The translations under genes were made by a program, and so were the position numbers. This document shows, piece after piece, positions 1 through 10,140 of a DNA stretch of 64,000 nt (position 1 is its first letter; each line of letters starts with the position of its first letter). This DNA comes from Amblyomma americanum. Lineage: Eukaryota; Arthropoda; Arachnida; Ixodida; Ixodidae. Below the pieces are notes generated by a model that was not told the DNA's origin, made no database searches, and worked only from the letters and a program-made list of their open reading frames with translations. The DNA lies in NCBI RefSeq assembly GCF_052857255.1, contig NW_027526486.1, forward strand, positions 186,001-250,000. The letters run 5' to 3'.

Positions 1-409
1 AGTTCTGAGAGGAAAAGTTTACACCTTTCTCTCGTGTATCTTCGACGACTTGTAAAATCGATGCTCGTGAATCTTGCTAGTTTCGATCTAAAACGATGAA
101 TCCCGTTGTTTTGAGCCGGAATACAAGTTTTCACGCAGTTCTGAGAGGAAAAGTTTACACCTTTCTCTCGTGTACTCTTCGACGACATGTAAAATCGATG
201 CTCGTGAATCTTGCTAGTTTCGATCTAAAACGATGAATCCCGTTGTTTTGAGCCGGAATACAAGATTTTCGCGCAGTTCTGAGAGAAAAAGTTTACACCT
301 TTCTCTCGTCTACTCTTCGAGGACTTGTAAAATCGATGCTCGTGAATCTAGCTAGTTTTGATCTAAAACGATGTATCCCGTTTTTTAGCCGGAATACAAG
401 TTTTCGCGC

Positions 410-546
410 AGTTCTGAGAGAAAAAGTTTACACCTTTCTCTCGTGTACTCTTCGACGACTTGTAAAATCCATGCTCGTTAATCATGCTAAATTCGATCTA
501 AAACGATGTATCCCGTTGTTTTGAGCCGGAATACAAGTTTTCGCGC
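410..546 (+). repeat. Representative full-length 137-bp monomer
   Basis: This copy is exactly 137 bp, from the 'a' of agttctgagag to the base before the next unit. It carries the full order of landmarks given for the array. It differs from the majority form at a few sites: aatccatgc instead of aatcgatgc, cgttaatcatg instead of cgtgaatcttg, and aaattcg instead of agtttcg. It serves as a coordinate frame for the monomer positions used in the other entries. Majority-form composition by hand count is A 34, C 29, G 28, T 46. Confidence 0.95.
416..442. other. Dyad symmetry in the monomer (example copy)
   Basis: gagagaaa (416-423) and tttctctc (435-442) are perfect reverse complements separated by an 11-nt spacer, aagtttacacc. 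The same dyad sits at monomer positions 7-14 and 26-33 in the great majority of units across the window. Two frequent variants, ctgagagg (position 12 A to G) and ctgggag (position 8 A to G), leave G opposite T, so a folded strand could still form a wobble pair. The dyad could extrude as a short hairpin or act as a palindromic protein site. Neither role is shown by sequence alone. Confidence 0.75.
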
Positions 547-2595
547 TGTTCTGAGAGAAAAAGTTTACACCTTTCTCTCGTCTACTCTCCTACGACTTGT
601 AAAATCGATGCTCGTGAATCTTGCTAGTTTCGATCTAAAACGATGAATACCGTTGTTTTGAGCCGGAATACAAGTTTTCACGCAGTTCTGAGAGGAAAAG
701 TTTACACCTTTCTCTCGTGTACTCTTCGACGACATGTAAAATCGATGCTCGTGAATCTTGCTAGTTTCGATCTAAAACGATGAATCCCGTTGTTTTGAGC
801 CGGAATACAAGTTTTCGCGCAGTTCTGAGAGAAAAAGTTTACACCTTTCTCTCGTCTACTCTTCGACGACTTGTAAAATCGATGCTCGTGAATCTTGCTA
901 GTTTCGATCTAAAACGATGTATCCCGTTTTTTTGAGCCGGTATACAAGTTTTCGCGCAGTTCTGAGAGAAAACGTTTACACCTTTCTCTCGTGTACTCTT
1001 CGACAACGTGTAAAATCGATGGTCGTGAATCTTGCTAGTTTCGATCTAAGACGATGTAACCCGTTGTTCTGAGCCGGAATGCAAGTTTCCGCACAGTTCT
1101 GGGAGAAAAAGTTTACACCTTTCTCTCGTGTACTCTTCGACGACTTGTAAAATCGATGCTCGTGAATCATGCTAGTTTCGATTTAAAACGATGTATCCCG
1201 TTGTTTTGAGCCGGTATACAAGTTTTCGCGGAGTTCTGAGAGAAAAAGTTTACACCTTTCTCTCATCTACTCTTCGAGGACTTGTAAAATCGATGCTCGT
1301 GAATCTTGCTAGTTTCGACCAAAAACGATGTATCCCTTTGTTTTGAGCCGGAATACAAGTTTTCGCGCAGTTCTGAGAGAAAAAGTTTACACCTTTCTCT
1401 CGCGTACTCTTCGAGGACTTGTAATATCGATGCTCGTGAATCATGCTAGTTTCGATCTAAAACGATGTATCCTGTTGTTTTGAGCCGGAATACAAGTTTT
1501 CGCGCAGATCTGAGAGAAAAAGTTTACACCTTTCTCTCGTGTACTCTTCGACGACTTGTAAAATCGATGCTCGTGAATCTTGCTAGTTTCGACCAAAAAC
1601 GATGTATCCCTTTGTTTTGAGCCGGAATACAAGTTTTCGCGCAGTTCTGAGAGAAAAAGTTTACACCTTTCTCTCGCGTACTCTTCGAGGACTTGTAAAA
1701 TCGATGCTCGTGAATCATGCTGGTTTCGATCTAAAACGATGTATCCCGTTGTTTTGAGCCGGAATACAAGATTTTCGCGCAGTTCTGAGAGAAAAAGTTT
1801 ACACCTTTCTCTCGTCTACTCTTCGAGGACTTGTAAAATCGATGCTCGTGAATCTAGCTAGTTTTGATCTAAAACGATGTATCCCGTTGTTTTGAGCCGG
1901 AATACAAGTTTTCGCGCAGTTCTGAGAGAAAAAGTGTACACCTTTCTCTCGTCTACTGTTCGACGACTTGTAAAATCGATGCTCGTGAATCTTGCTAGTT
2001 TCGACCTAAAACGATGTATCCCTTTGTTTTGAGCCGGAATACAAGTTTTCGCGCAGTTCTGAGAGAAAAACTTTACACCTTTCTCTCGTGTACTCTTCGA
2101 CGACTTGTAAAATCGATGCTCGTGAATCATGCTAGTTTCGATCTAAAACGATGTATCCCGTTGTTTTGAGCCGGTATACAAGTTTTCGCGCAGTTCTGAG
2201 AGAAAACGTTTACACATTTCTCTCGTGTACTCTTCGACGACTTGTAAAATTGATGCTCGTGAATCTTGAATGTTTCGATCTAAAACGATGTATCCCTTTG
2301 TTTTGAGCCGGAATACTAGTTTTCGCGCAGTTCTGAGAGAAAAAGTTTACACCTTTCTCTCGTCTACTCTTCGAAGACTTGTAAAATCGATGCTCGTGAG
2401 TCTTGCTAGTTTCAATCTAAAACGATGTATCCCGTTGTTTTGAGCCGGAATACAAGTTTTCGCGCAGTTCTGAGAGAAAAAGTTTACACCTTTCTCTCGT
2501 GTATCTTCGACGACTTGTAAAATCGATGCTCGTGAATCTTGCTAGTTTCGATCTAAAACGACGTATCCCGTTGTTTTGAGCCGGAATACAAGTTT
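541..2595 (+). repeat. HOR unit A copy 1 (2,055 bp, 15 monomers)
   Basis: This segment is repeated at +2,055 bp (15 x 137) with very few changes. One change is ctctcctacg at about 585 against ctcttctacg at about 2,640. Diagnostic monomers occur in the same order in both copies: the gatgaatacc monomer, the ctgagagg monomer with gacgacatg, the aacgtttacac monomer with gacaacgtg and ggtcgtg near 971-1025, the ctgggag monomer near 1,100, and the gtgtacacc monomer near 1,930. The left edge is set where the upstream units stop matching (about 505-541). Confidence 0.88.
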
Positions 2596-4417
2596 TCGCG
2601 CTGTTCTGAGAGAAAAAGTTTACACCTTTCTCTCGTCTACTCTTCTACGACTTGTAAAATCGATGCTCGTGAATCTTGCTAGTTTCGATCTAAAACGATG
2701 AATACCGTTGTTTTGAGCCGGAATACAAGTTTTCACGCAGTTCTGAGAGGAAAAGTTTACACCTTTCTCTCGTGTACTCTTCGACGACATGTAAAATCGA
2801 TGCTCGTGAATCTTGCTAGTTTCGATCTAAAACGATGAATCCCGTTGTTTTGAGCCGGAATACAAGTTTTCGCGCAGTTCTGAGAGAAAAAGTTTACACC
2901 TTTCTCTCGTCTACTCTTCGACGACTTGTAAAATCGATGCTCGTGAATCTTGCTAGTTTCGATCTAAAACGATGTATCCCGTTTTTTTGAGCCGGTATAC
3001 AAGTTTTCGCGCAGTTCTGAGAGAAAACGTTTACACCTTTCTCTCGTGTACTCTTCGACAACGTGTAAAATCGATGGTCGTGAATCTTGCTAGTTTCGAT
3101 CTAAGACGATGTAACCCGTTGTTCTGAGCCGGAATGCAAGTTTCCGCACAGTTCTGGGAGAAAAAGTTTACACCTTTCTCTCGTGTACTCTTCGACGACT
3201 TGTAAAATCGATGCTCGTGAATCATGCTAGTTTCGATTTAAAACGATGTATCCCGTTGTTTTGAGCCGGTATACAAGTTTTCGCGGAGTTCTGAGAGAAA
3301 AAGTTTACACCTTTCTCTCATCTACTCTTCGAGGACTTGTAAAATCGATGCTCGTGAATCTTGCTAGTTTCGACCAAAAACGATGTATCCCTTTGTTTTG
3401 AGCCGGAATACAAGTTTTCGCGCAGTTCTGAGAGAAAAAGTTTACACCTTTCTCTCGCGTACTCTTCGAGGACTTGTAATATCGATGCTCGTGAATCATG
3501 CTAGTTTCGATCTAAAACGATGTATCCTGTTGTTTTGAGCCGGAATACAAGTTTTCGCGCAGATCTGAGAGAAAAAGTTTACACCTTTCTCTCGTGTACT
3601 CTTCGACGACTTGTAAAATCGATGCTCGTGAATCTTGCTAGTTTCGACCAAAAACGATGTATCCCTTTGTTTTGAGCCGGAATACAAGTTTTCGCGCAGT
3701 TCTGAGAGAAAAAGTTTACACCTTTCTCTCGCGTACTCTTCGAGGACTTGTAAAATCGATGCTCGTGAATCATGCTGGTTTCGATCTAAAACGATGTATC
3801 CCGTTGTTTTGAGCCGGAATACAAGATTTTCGCGCAGTTCTGAGAGAAAAAGTTTACACCTTTCTCTCGTCTACTCTTCGAGGACTTGTAAAATCGATGC
3901 TCGTGAATCTAGCTAGTTTTGATCTAAAACGATGTATCCCGTTGTTTTGAGCCGGAATACAAGTTTTCGCGCAGTTCTGAGAGAAAAAGTGTACACCTTT
4001 CTCTCGTCTACTGTTCGACGACTTGTAAAATCGATGCTCGTGAATCTTGCTAGTTTCGACCTAAAACGATGTATCCCTTTGTTTTGAGCCGGAATACAAG
4101 TTTTCGCGCAGTTCTGAGAGAAAAACTTTACACCTTTCTCTCGTGTACTCTTCGACGACTTGTAAAATCGATGCTCGTGAATCATGCTAGTTTCGATCTA
4201 AAACGATGTATCCCGTTGTTTTGAGCCGGTATACAAGTTTTCGCGCAGTTCTGAGAGAAAACGTTTACACATTTCTCTCGTGTACTCTTCGACGACTTGT
4301 AAAATCGATGCTCGTGAATCTTGAATGTTTCGATCTAAAACGATGTATCCCTTTGTTTTGAGCCGGAATACTAGTTTTCGCGCAGTTCTGAGAGAAAAAG
4401 TTTACACCTTTCTCTCC
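2596..4417 (+). repeat. HOR unit A copy 2, adjacent tandem copy with an inserted monomer downstream
   Basis: This segment matches 541-2362 at an offset of 2,055 bp. Past about 4,417 one additional monomer is present (cctctactattcg, aatgatactcg). After it the match resumes at an offset of 2,192 bp (2,055 + 137) through about 4,780, and the next unit start (cgcgctgttctg) appears at about 4,788. The one-monomer insertion distinguishes this copy from copy 1. Confidence 0.85.
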
Positions 4418-4504
4418 TCTACTATTCGACGACTTGTAAAAATGATACTCGTGAATCTTGCTAGTTTCGACCTAAAACGATGTATCCCTTTGTTTTGAGC
4501 CGGA

Positions 4505-5290
4505 ATACAAGTTTTCGCGCAGTTCTGAGAGAAAAAGTTTACACCTTTCTCTCGTCTACTCTTCGAAGACTTGTAAAATCGATGCTCGTGAATCTTGCTA
4601 GTTTCAATCTAAAACGATGTACCCCGTTGTTTTGAGCCGGAATACAAGTTTTCGCGCAGTTCTGAGAGAAAAAGTTTACACCTTTCTCTCGTGTATCTTC
4701 GACGACTTGTAAAATCAATGCTCGTGAATCTTGCTAGTTTCGATCTAAAACGACGTATCCCGTTGTTTTGAGCCGGAATACAAGTTTTCGCGCTGTTCTG
4801 AGAGAAAAAGTTTACACCTTTCTCTCGTCTACTCTTCGACGACTTGTAAAATCGATGCTCGTGAATCTTGCTAGTTTCGATCTAAAACGATGAATCCCGT
4901 TGTTTTGAGCCGGAATACAAGTTTTCACGCAGTTCTGAGAGGAAAAGTTTACACATTTCTCTCGTGTACTCTTCGACGACATGTAAAATCGATGCTCGTG
5001 AATCTTGCTAGTTTCGGTCTAAAACGATGAATCCCGTTGTTTTGAGCCGGAATACAAGTTTTCGCGCAGTTCTGAGAGAAAAAGTTTACACCTTTCTCTC
5101 GTCTACTCTTCGAGGACTTGTAAAATCGATGCTCGTGAATCTAGCTAGTTTTGATCTAAAACGATGTATCCCGTTTTTTTTAGCCGGAATACAAGTTTTC
5201 GCGCAGTTCTGAGAGAAAAAGTTTACACCTTTCTCTCGTCTACTATTCGACGACTTGTAAAATCGATGCTCGTGAATCTTGCTAGTTTCG
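4505..5290 (+). repeat. HOR unit B copy 1 (offset 1,643 bp)
   Basis: This segment is repeated at about 6,148-6,930 with an offset of 1,643 bp (12 x 137 - 1). Shared markers include the tcgaagac monomer followed by gtttcaatc, the tgtatcttcg monomer followed by gacgtatccc, the gctgttctg monomer, the ctgagagg monomer, and the cccgttttttttagcc monomer near 5,170. The copies carry several private substitutions, for example gtaccccg against gtatctcg, so this duplication looks older than those in the middle of the window. Confidence 0.78.
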
Positions 5291-6148
5291 ACCAAAACGA
5301 TGTATCCCTTTGTATTGAGCCGGAATTCAAGTTTTCGCGCAGTTCTGAGAGAAAAAGTTTACACCTTTCTCTCGCGTACTCTTCGAGGACTTGTAAAATC
5401 GATGCTCGTGAATCATGCTAGTTTCGATCTAAAACGATGTATCCCGTTGTTTTGAGCCGGAATACAAGTTTTCGCGCAGATCTGAGAGAAAAAGTTTACA
5501 CCTTTCTCTCGTGTACTCTTCGACGACTTGTAGAATCGATGCTCGTGAATCATGCTAGTTTCGATCTAAAACGATGTATCCCGTTGTTTTGAGCCGGAAT
5601 ACAAGTTTTCGCGGAGTTCTGAGAGAAAAAGTTTACACCTTTCTCTCGTGTACTCTTCGACGACGTGTAAAAGCGATGCTCGTGAATCTTGCTGGTTTCG
5701 ATCTAAAACGATGTATCCCGTTGTTTTGAGCCGGAATACATGATTTTCGCGCAGTTCGGAGAGAAAAAGTTCACACCTTTCTCTCGTCTACTCTTCAAGG
5801 ACTTGTAAAATCGATGCTCGTGAATCTAGCTAGTTTTGATCTAAAACGATGTATCCCGTTGTTTTGAGCCGGAATACAAGTTTTCGCGCAGTTCTGAGAG
5901 AAAAAGTTTACACCTTTCTCTCGTCTACTATTTGACGACTTGTAAAATCGATGCTCGTGAATCTTGCTAGTTTCGACCTAAAACGATGTATCCCTTTGTT
6001 TTGAGCCGGAATACAAGTTTTCGCGCAGTTCTGAGAGAAAAAGTTTACACCTTTCTCTCGTGTACTCTTCGACGACTTGTAAAATCCATGCTCGATAATC
6101 ATGCTAGTTTCGATCTAAAACGATGTATCCCGTTGTTTTGAGCCGGAA
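5290..6148 (+). repeat. Satellite monomers outside a clear large duplication
   Basis: About six ordinary 137-bp units lie here. They include a 136-bp unit with gaccaaaacg, a gcagatctg unit, a unit with gacgacgtgtaaaagcg, and a unit with caaggacttg. Similar variants exist elsewhere (around 8,700-9,550), but I could not assign this stretch to one single clean copy. There are no non-satellite bases. Confidence 0.7.
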
Positions 6149-6930
6149 TACAAGTTTTCGCGCAGTTCTGAGAGAAAAAGTTTACACCTTTCTCTCGTCT
6201 ACTCTTCGAAGACTTGTAAAATCGATGCTCGTGAATCTTGCTAGTTTCAATCTAAAACGATGTATCTCGTTGTTTTGAGCCGGAATACAAGTTTTCGCGC
6301 AGTTCTGAGAGAAAAAGTTTACACCATTCTCTCGTGTATCTTCGACGACTTGTAAAATCGATGCTCGTGAATCTTGCTAGTTTTGATCTAAAACGACGTA
6401 TCCCGTTGTTTTGAGCCGGAATACAAGTTTTCGCGCTGTTCTGAGAGAAAAAGTTTACACCTTTCTCTCGTCTACTCTTCGACGACTTGTAAAATCGATG
6501 CTCGTGAATCTTGCTAGTTTCGATCTAAAACGATGAATCCCGTTGTTTTGAGCCGGAATACAAGTTTTCACGCAGTTCTGAGAGGAAAAGTTTACACCAT
6601 TCTCTCGTGTACTCTTCGACGACATGTAAAATCGAAACTCGTGAATCTTGCTAGTTTCGATCTAAAACGATGAATCCCGTTGTTTTGAGCCGGAATACAA
6701 GTTTTCGCGCAGTTCTGAGAGAAAAAGTTTACACCTTTCTCTCGTCTACTCTTCGAGGACTTGTAAAATCGATGCTCGTGAATCTAGCTAGTTTTGATCT
6801 AAAACGATGTATCCCGTTTTTTTTAGCCGGAATACAAGTTTTCGCGCAGTTCTGAGAGAAAAAGTTTACACCTTTCTCTCGTCTACTATTCGACGACTTG
6901 TAAAATCGATGCTCGTGAATCTTGCTAGTT
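6148..6930 (+). repeat. HOR unit B copy 2
   Basis: This is the counterpart of 4,505-5,290 at +1,643 bp and ends where gaccaaaacg (copy 1) is replaced by gacctaaaacg. It has private changes such as acaccattctctcg at about 6,323 and 6,596 and atcgaaactcg at about 6,632, none of which appears in copy 1. Confidence 0.76.
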
Positions 6931-7080
6931 TCGACCTAAAACGATGTATCCCTTTGTTTTGAGCCGGAATACAAGTTTTCGCGCAGTTCTGAGAGAAAAA
7001 GTTTACACCTTTCTCTCGTGTACTCTTCAACGACTTGTAAAATCCATGCTCGTGAATCATGCTAGTTTCGATTTAAAACG

Positions 7081-8160
7081 ATGTATCCCGTTGTTTTGAG
7101 CCGGTATACAAGTTTTCGCGGAGTTCTGAGAGAAAAAGTTTACACCTTTCTCTCATCTACTCTTCGAGGACTTGTAAAATCGATGCTCGTGAATCATGCT
7201 AGTTTCGATCTAAAACGATGTATCCCGTTGTTTTGAGCCGGAATACAAGTTTTCGCGCCGATCTGAGAGAAAAAGTTTACACCTTTTTCTCGTGTACTCT
7301 TCGACGACTTGTAAAATCGATGCTCGTGAATCATGCTAGTTTCGATCTAAAACGATGTATCCCGTTTTTTTGTGCCGGTATACAAGTTTTCGCGAATTTC
7401 TGAGAGAAAAATTTTACACCTTTCTCTCATGTACCTTGCGACGACTTGTAAAATTGAAGCTCGTGAATCTTGCTAGTTTCGATCTAAAACGATGTATCCC
7501 GTTGTTCTGAGCCGGAATACAAGTTTTCGCGCCGTTCTGAGAGAAAAAGTTTACACCTTTCTCTCGTGTACTCTTCGACGACGTGTAAAATAGATGCTCG
7601 TGAATCTTGCATGTTTCGATCTAAAACGATGTATTCCGTTGTTTTGAGCCGGAATACAAGTTTTCGCGGAGTTCTGAGAGAAAAAGTTTACACCTTTCTC
7701 TCGTTTACTCTTCGACGACGTGTAAAAGCGATGCTCGTGAATCTTGCTGGTTTCGATCTAAAACGATGTATCCCGTTGTTTTGAGCCGGAATACATGATT
7801 TTCGCGCAGTTCTGAGAGAAAAAGTTTACACCTTTCTCTCGTCTACTCTTCGAGGACTTGTAAAATCGATGCTCGTGAATCTAGCTAGTTTTGATCTAAA
7901 ACGATGTATCCCGTTGTTTTGAGCCGGAATACAAGTTTTCGCGCAGTTCTGAGAGAAAAAGTTTACACCTTTCTCTCGTCTACTATTCGACGACTTGTAA
8001 AATCGATGCTCGTGAATCTTGCTAGTTTCGACCTAAAACGATGTATCCCTTTGTTTTGAGCCGGAATACAAGTTTTCGCGCAGTTCTGAGAGAAAAAGTT
8101 TACACCTTTCTCTCGTGTACTCTTCGACGACTTGTAAAATCCATGCTCGTTAATCATGCT
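7081..8160 (+). repeat. HOR unit C copy 1 (12-mer relation, one monomer shorter)
   Basis: This segment matches 8,589-9,804. The offset is 1,508 bp at the left and 1,644 bp (12 x 137) from about 7,200 onward. The difference is one 136-bp monomer (gctaatttcgaccaaaacg, cggaattcaag) that is present at about 8,700-8,840 and absent here. Shared rare markers are gccgatctgag, cgaatttctgagag with aattttacacc, catgtaccttgcg, gtgtaaaatagatg, gtattccg and gaatacatgattttcg. Confidence 0.82.
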
Positions 8161-8588
8161 AGTTTCGATCTAAAACGATGTATCCCGTTGTTTTGAGCCG
8201 GAATACAAGTTTTCGCGCAGTTCTGAGAGAAAAAGTTTACACCTTTCTCTCGTCTACTCTTCGAGGACTTGTAAAATCGATGCTCGTGAATCTAGCTAGT
8301 TTTGATCTAAAACGATGCATCCCGTTTTTTTTAGCCGGAATACAAGTTTTCGCGCAGTTCTGAGAGAAAAAGTTTACACCTTTCTCTCGTCTACTATTCG
8401 ACGACTTGTAAAATCGATGCTCGTGAATCTTGCTAGTTTCGACCTAAAACGATGTATCCCTTTGTTTTGAGCCGGAATACAAGTTTTCGCGCAGTTCTGA
8501 GAGAAAAAGTTTACACCTTTCTCTCGTGTACTCTTCGACGACTTGTAAAATCCATGCTCGTGAATCATGCTAGTTTCGATTTAAAACG

Positions 8589-9804
8589 ATGTATCCCGTT
8601 GTTTTGAGCCGGTATACAAGTTTTCGCGGAGTTCTGAGAGAAAAAGTTTACACCTTTCTCTCATCTACTCTTCGAGGACTTGTAAAATCGATGCTCGTGA
8701 ATCTTGCTAATTTCGACCAAAACGATGTACCCCTTTGTTTTGAGCCGGAATTCAAGTTTTCGCGCAGTTCTGAGAGAAAAAGTTTACACCTTTCTCTCGC
8801 GTACTCTTCGAGGACTTGTAAAATCGATGCTCGTGAATCATGCTAGTTTCGATCTAAAACGATGTATCCCGTTGTTTTGAGCCGGAATACAAGTTTTCGC
8901 GCCGATCTGAGAGAAAAAGTTTACACCTTTCTCTCGTGTACTCTTCGACGACTTGTAAAATCGATGCTCGTGAATCATGCTAGTTTCGATCTAAAACGAT
9001 GTATCCCGTTTTTTTGAGCCGGTATACAAGTTTTCGCGAATTTCTGAGAGAAAAATTTTACACCTTTCTCTCATGTACCTTGCGACGACTTGTAAAATTG
9101 AAGCTCGTGAATCTTGCTAGTTTCGATCTAAAACGATGTATCCCGTTGTTCTGAGCCGGAATACAAGTTTTCGCGCCGTTCTGAGAGAAAAAGTTTACAC
9201 CTTTCTCTCGTGTACTCTTCGACGACGTGTAAAATAGATGCTCGTGAATCTTGCATGTTTCGATCTAAAACGATGTATTCCGTTGTTTTGAGCCGGAATA
9301 CAAGTTTTCGCGGAGTTCTGAGAGAAAAAGTTTACACCTTTCTCTCGTTTACTCTTCGACGACGTGTAAAAGCGATGCTCGTGAATCTTGCTGGTTTCGA
9401 TCTAAAACGATGTATCCCGTTGTTTTGAGCCGGAATACATGATTTTCGCGCAGTTCTGAGAGAAAAAGTTTACACCTTTCTCTCGTCTACTCTTCGAGGA
9501 CTTGTAAAATCGATGCTCGTGAATCTAGCTAGTTTTGATCTAAAACGATGTATCCCGTTGTTTTGAGCCGGAATACAAGTTTTCGCGCAGTTCTGAGAGA
9601 AAAAGTTTACACCTTTCTCTCGTCTACCATTCGACGACTTGTAAAATCGATGCTCGTGAATCTTGCTAGTTTCGACCTAAAACGATGTATCCCTTTGTTT
9701 TGAGCCGGAATACAAGTTTTCGCGCAGTTCTGAGAGAAAAAGTTTACACCTTTCTCTCGTGTACTCTTCGACGACTTGTAAAATCCATGCTCGTTAATCC
9801 TGCT
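8589..9804 (+). repeat. HOR unit C copy 2
   Basis: This is the counterpart of 7,081-8,160 and contains the extra gaccaaaacg monomer. A private change, ctaccattcg near 9,626, replaces ctactattcg of copy 1. The rare block of cgaatttctgag followed by catgtaccttgcg appears only in this pair (about 7,393-7,440 and 9,036-9,085), which makes it a good tag for this part of the array. Confidence 0.82.
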
Positions 9805-10140
9805 AGTTTCGATCTAAAACGATGTATCCCGTTGTTTTGAGCCGGAATACAAGTTTTCGCGCAGTTCTGAGAGAAAAAGTTTACACCTTTCTCTCGTCTA
9901 CTCTTCGAAGACTTGTAAAATCGATGCTCGTGAATCTTGCTAGTTTCAATCTAAAACGATGTATCCCGTTGTTTTGAGCCGGAATACAAGTTTTCGCGCA
10001 GTTCTGAGAGAAAAAGTTTACACCTTTCTCTCGTGTATCTTCGACGACTTGTAAAATCGATGCTCGTGAATCTTGCTAGTTTCGATCTAAAACGACGTAT
10101 CCCGTTGTTTTGAGCCGGAATACAAGTTTTCGCGCTGTTC
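9804..10140 (+). repeat. Satellite monomers between HOR units C and D
   Basis: About two and a half units lie here: the tcgaagac/gtttcaatc monomer, the tgtatcttcg/gacgtatccc monomer and the start of a gctgttctg monomer. The same phrase precedes unit starts at about 4,560-4,790 and 6,200-6,430. It is ordinary satellite. Confidence 0.75.

Noticed and set aside
16..60. tttaca as a bacterial -35-like box upstream of T/A-rich bases
   Set aside because: It is part of the spacer of the satellite dyad and recurs about 467 times with no gene downstream. A prokaryotic promoter reading makes no sense in this context.
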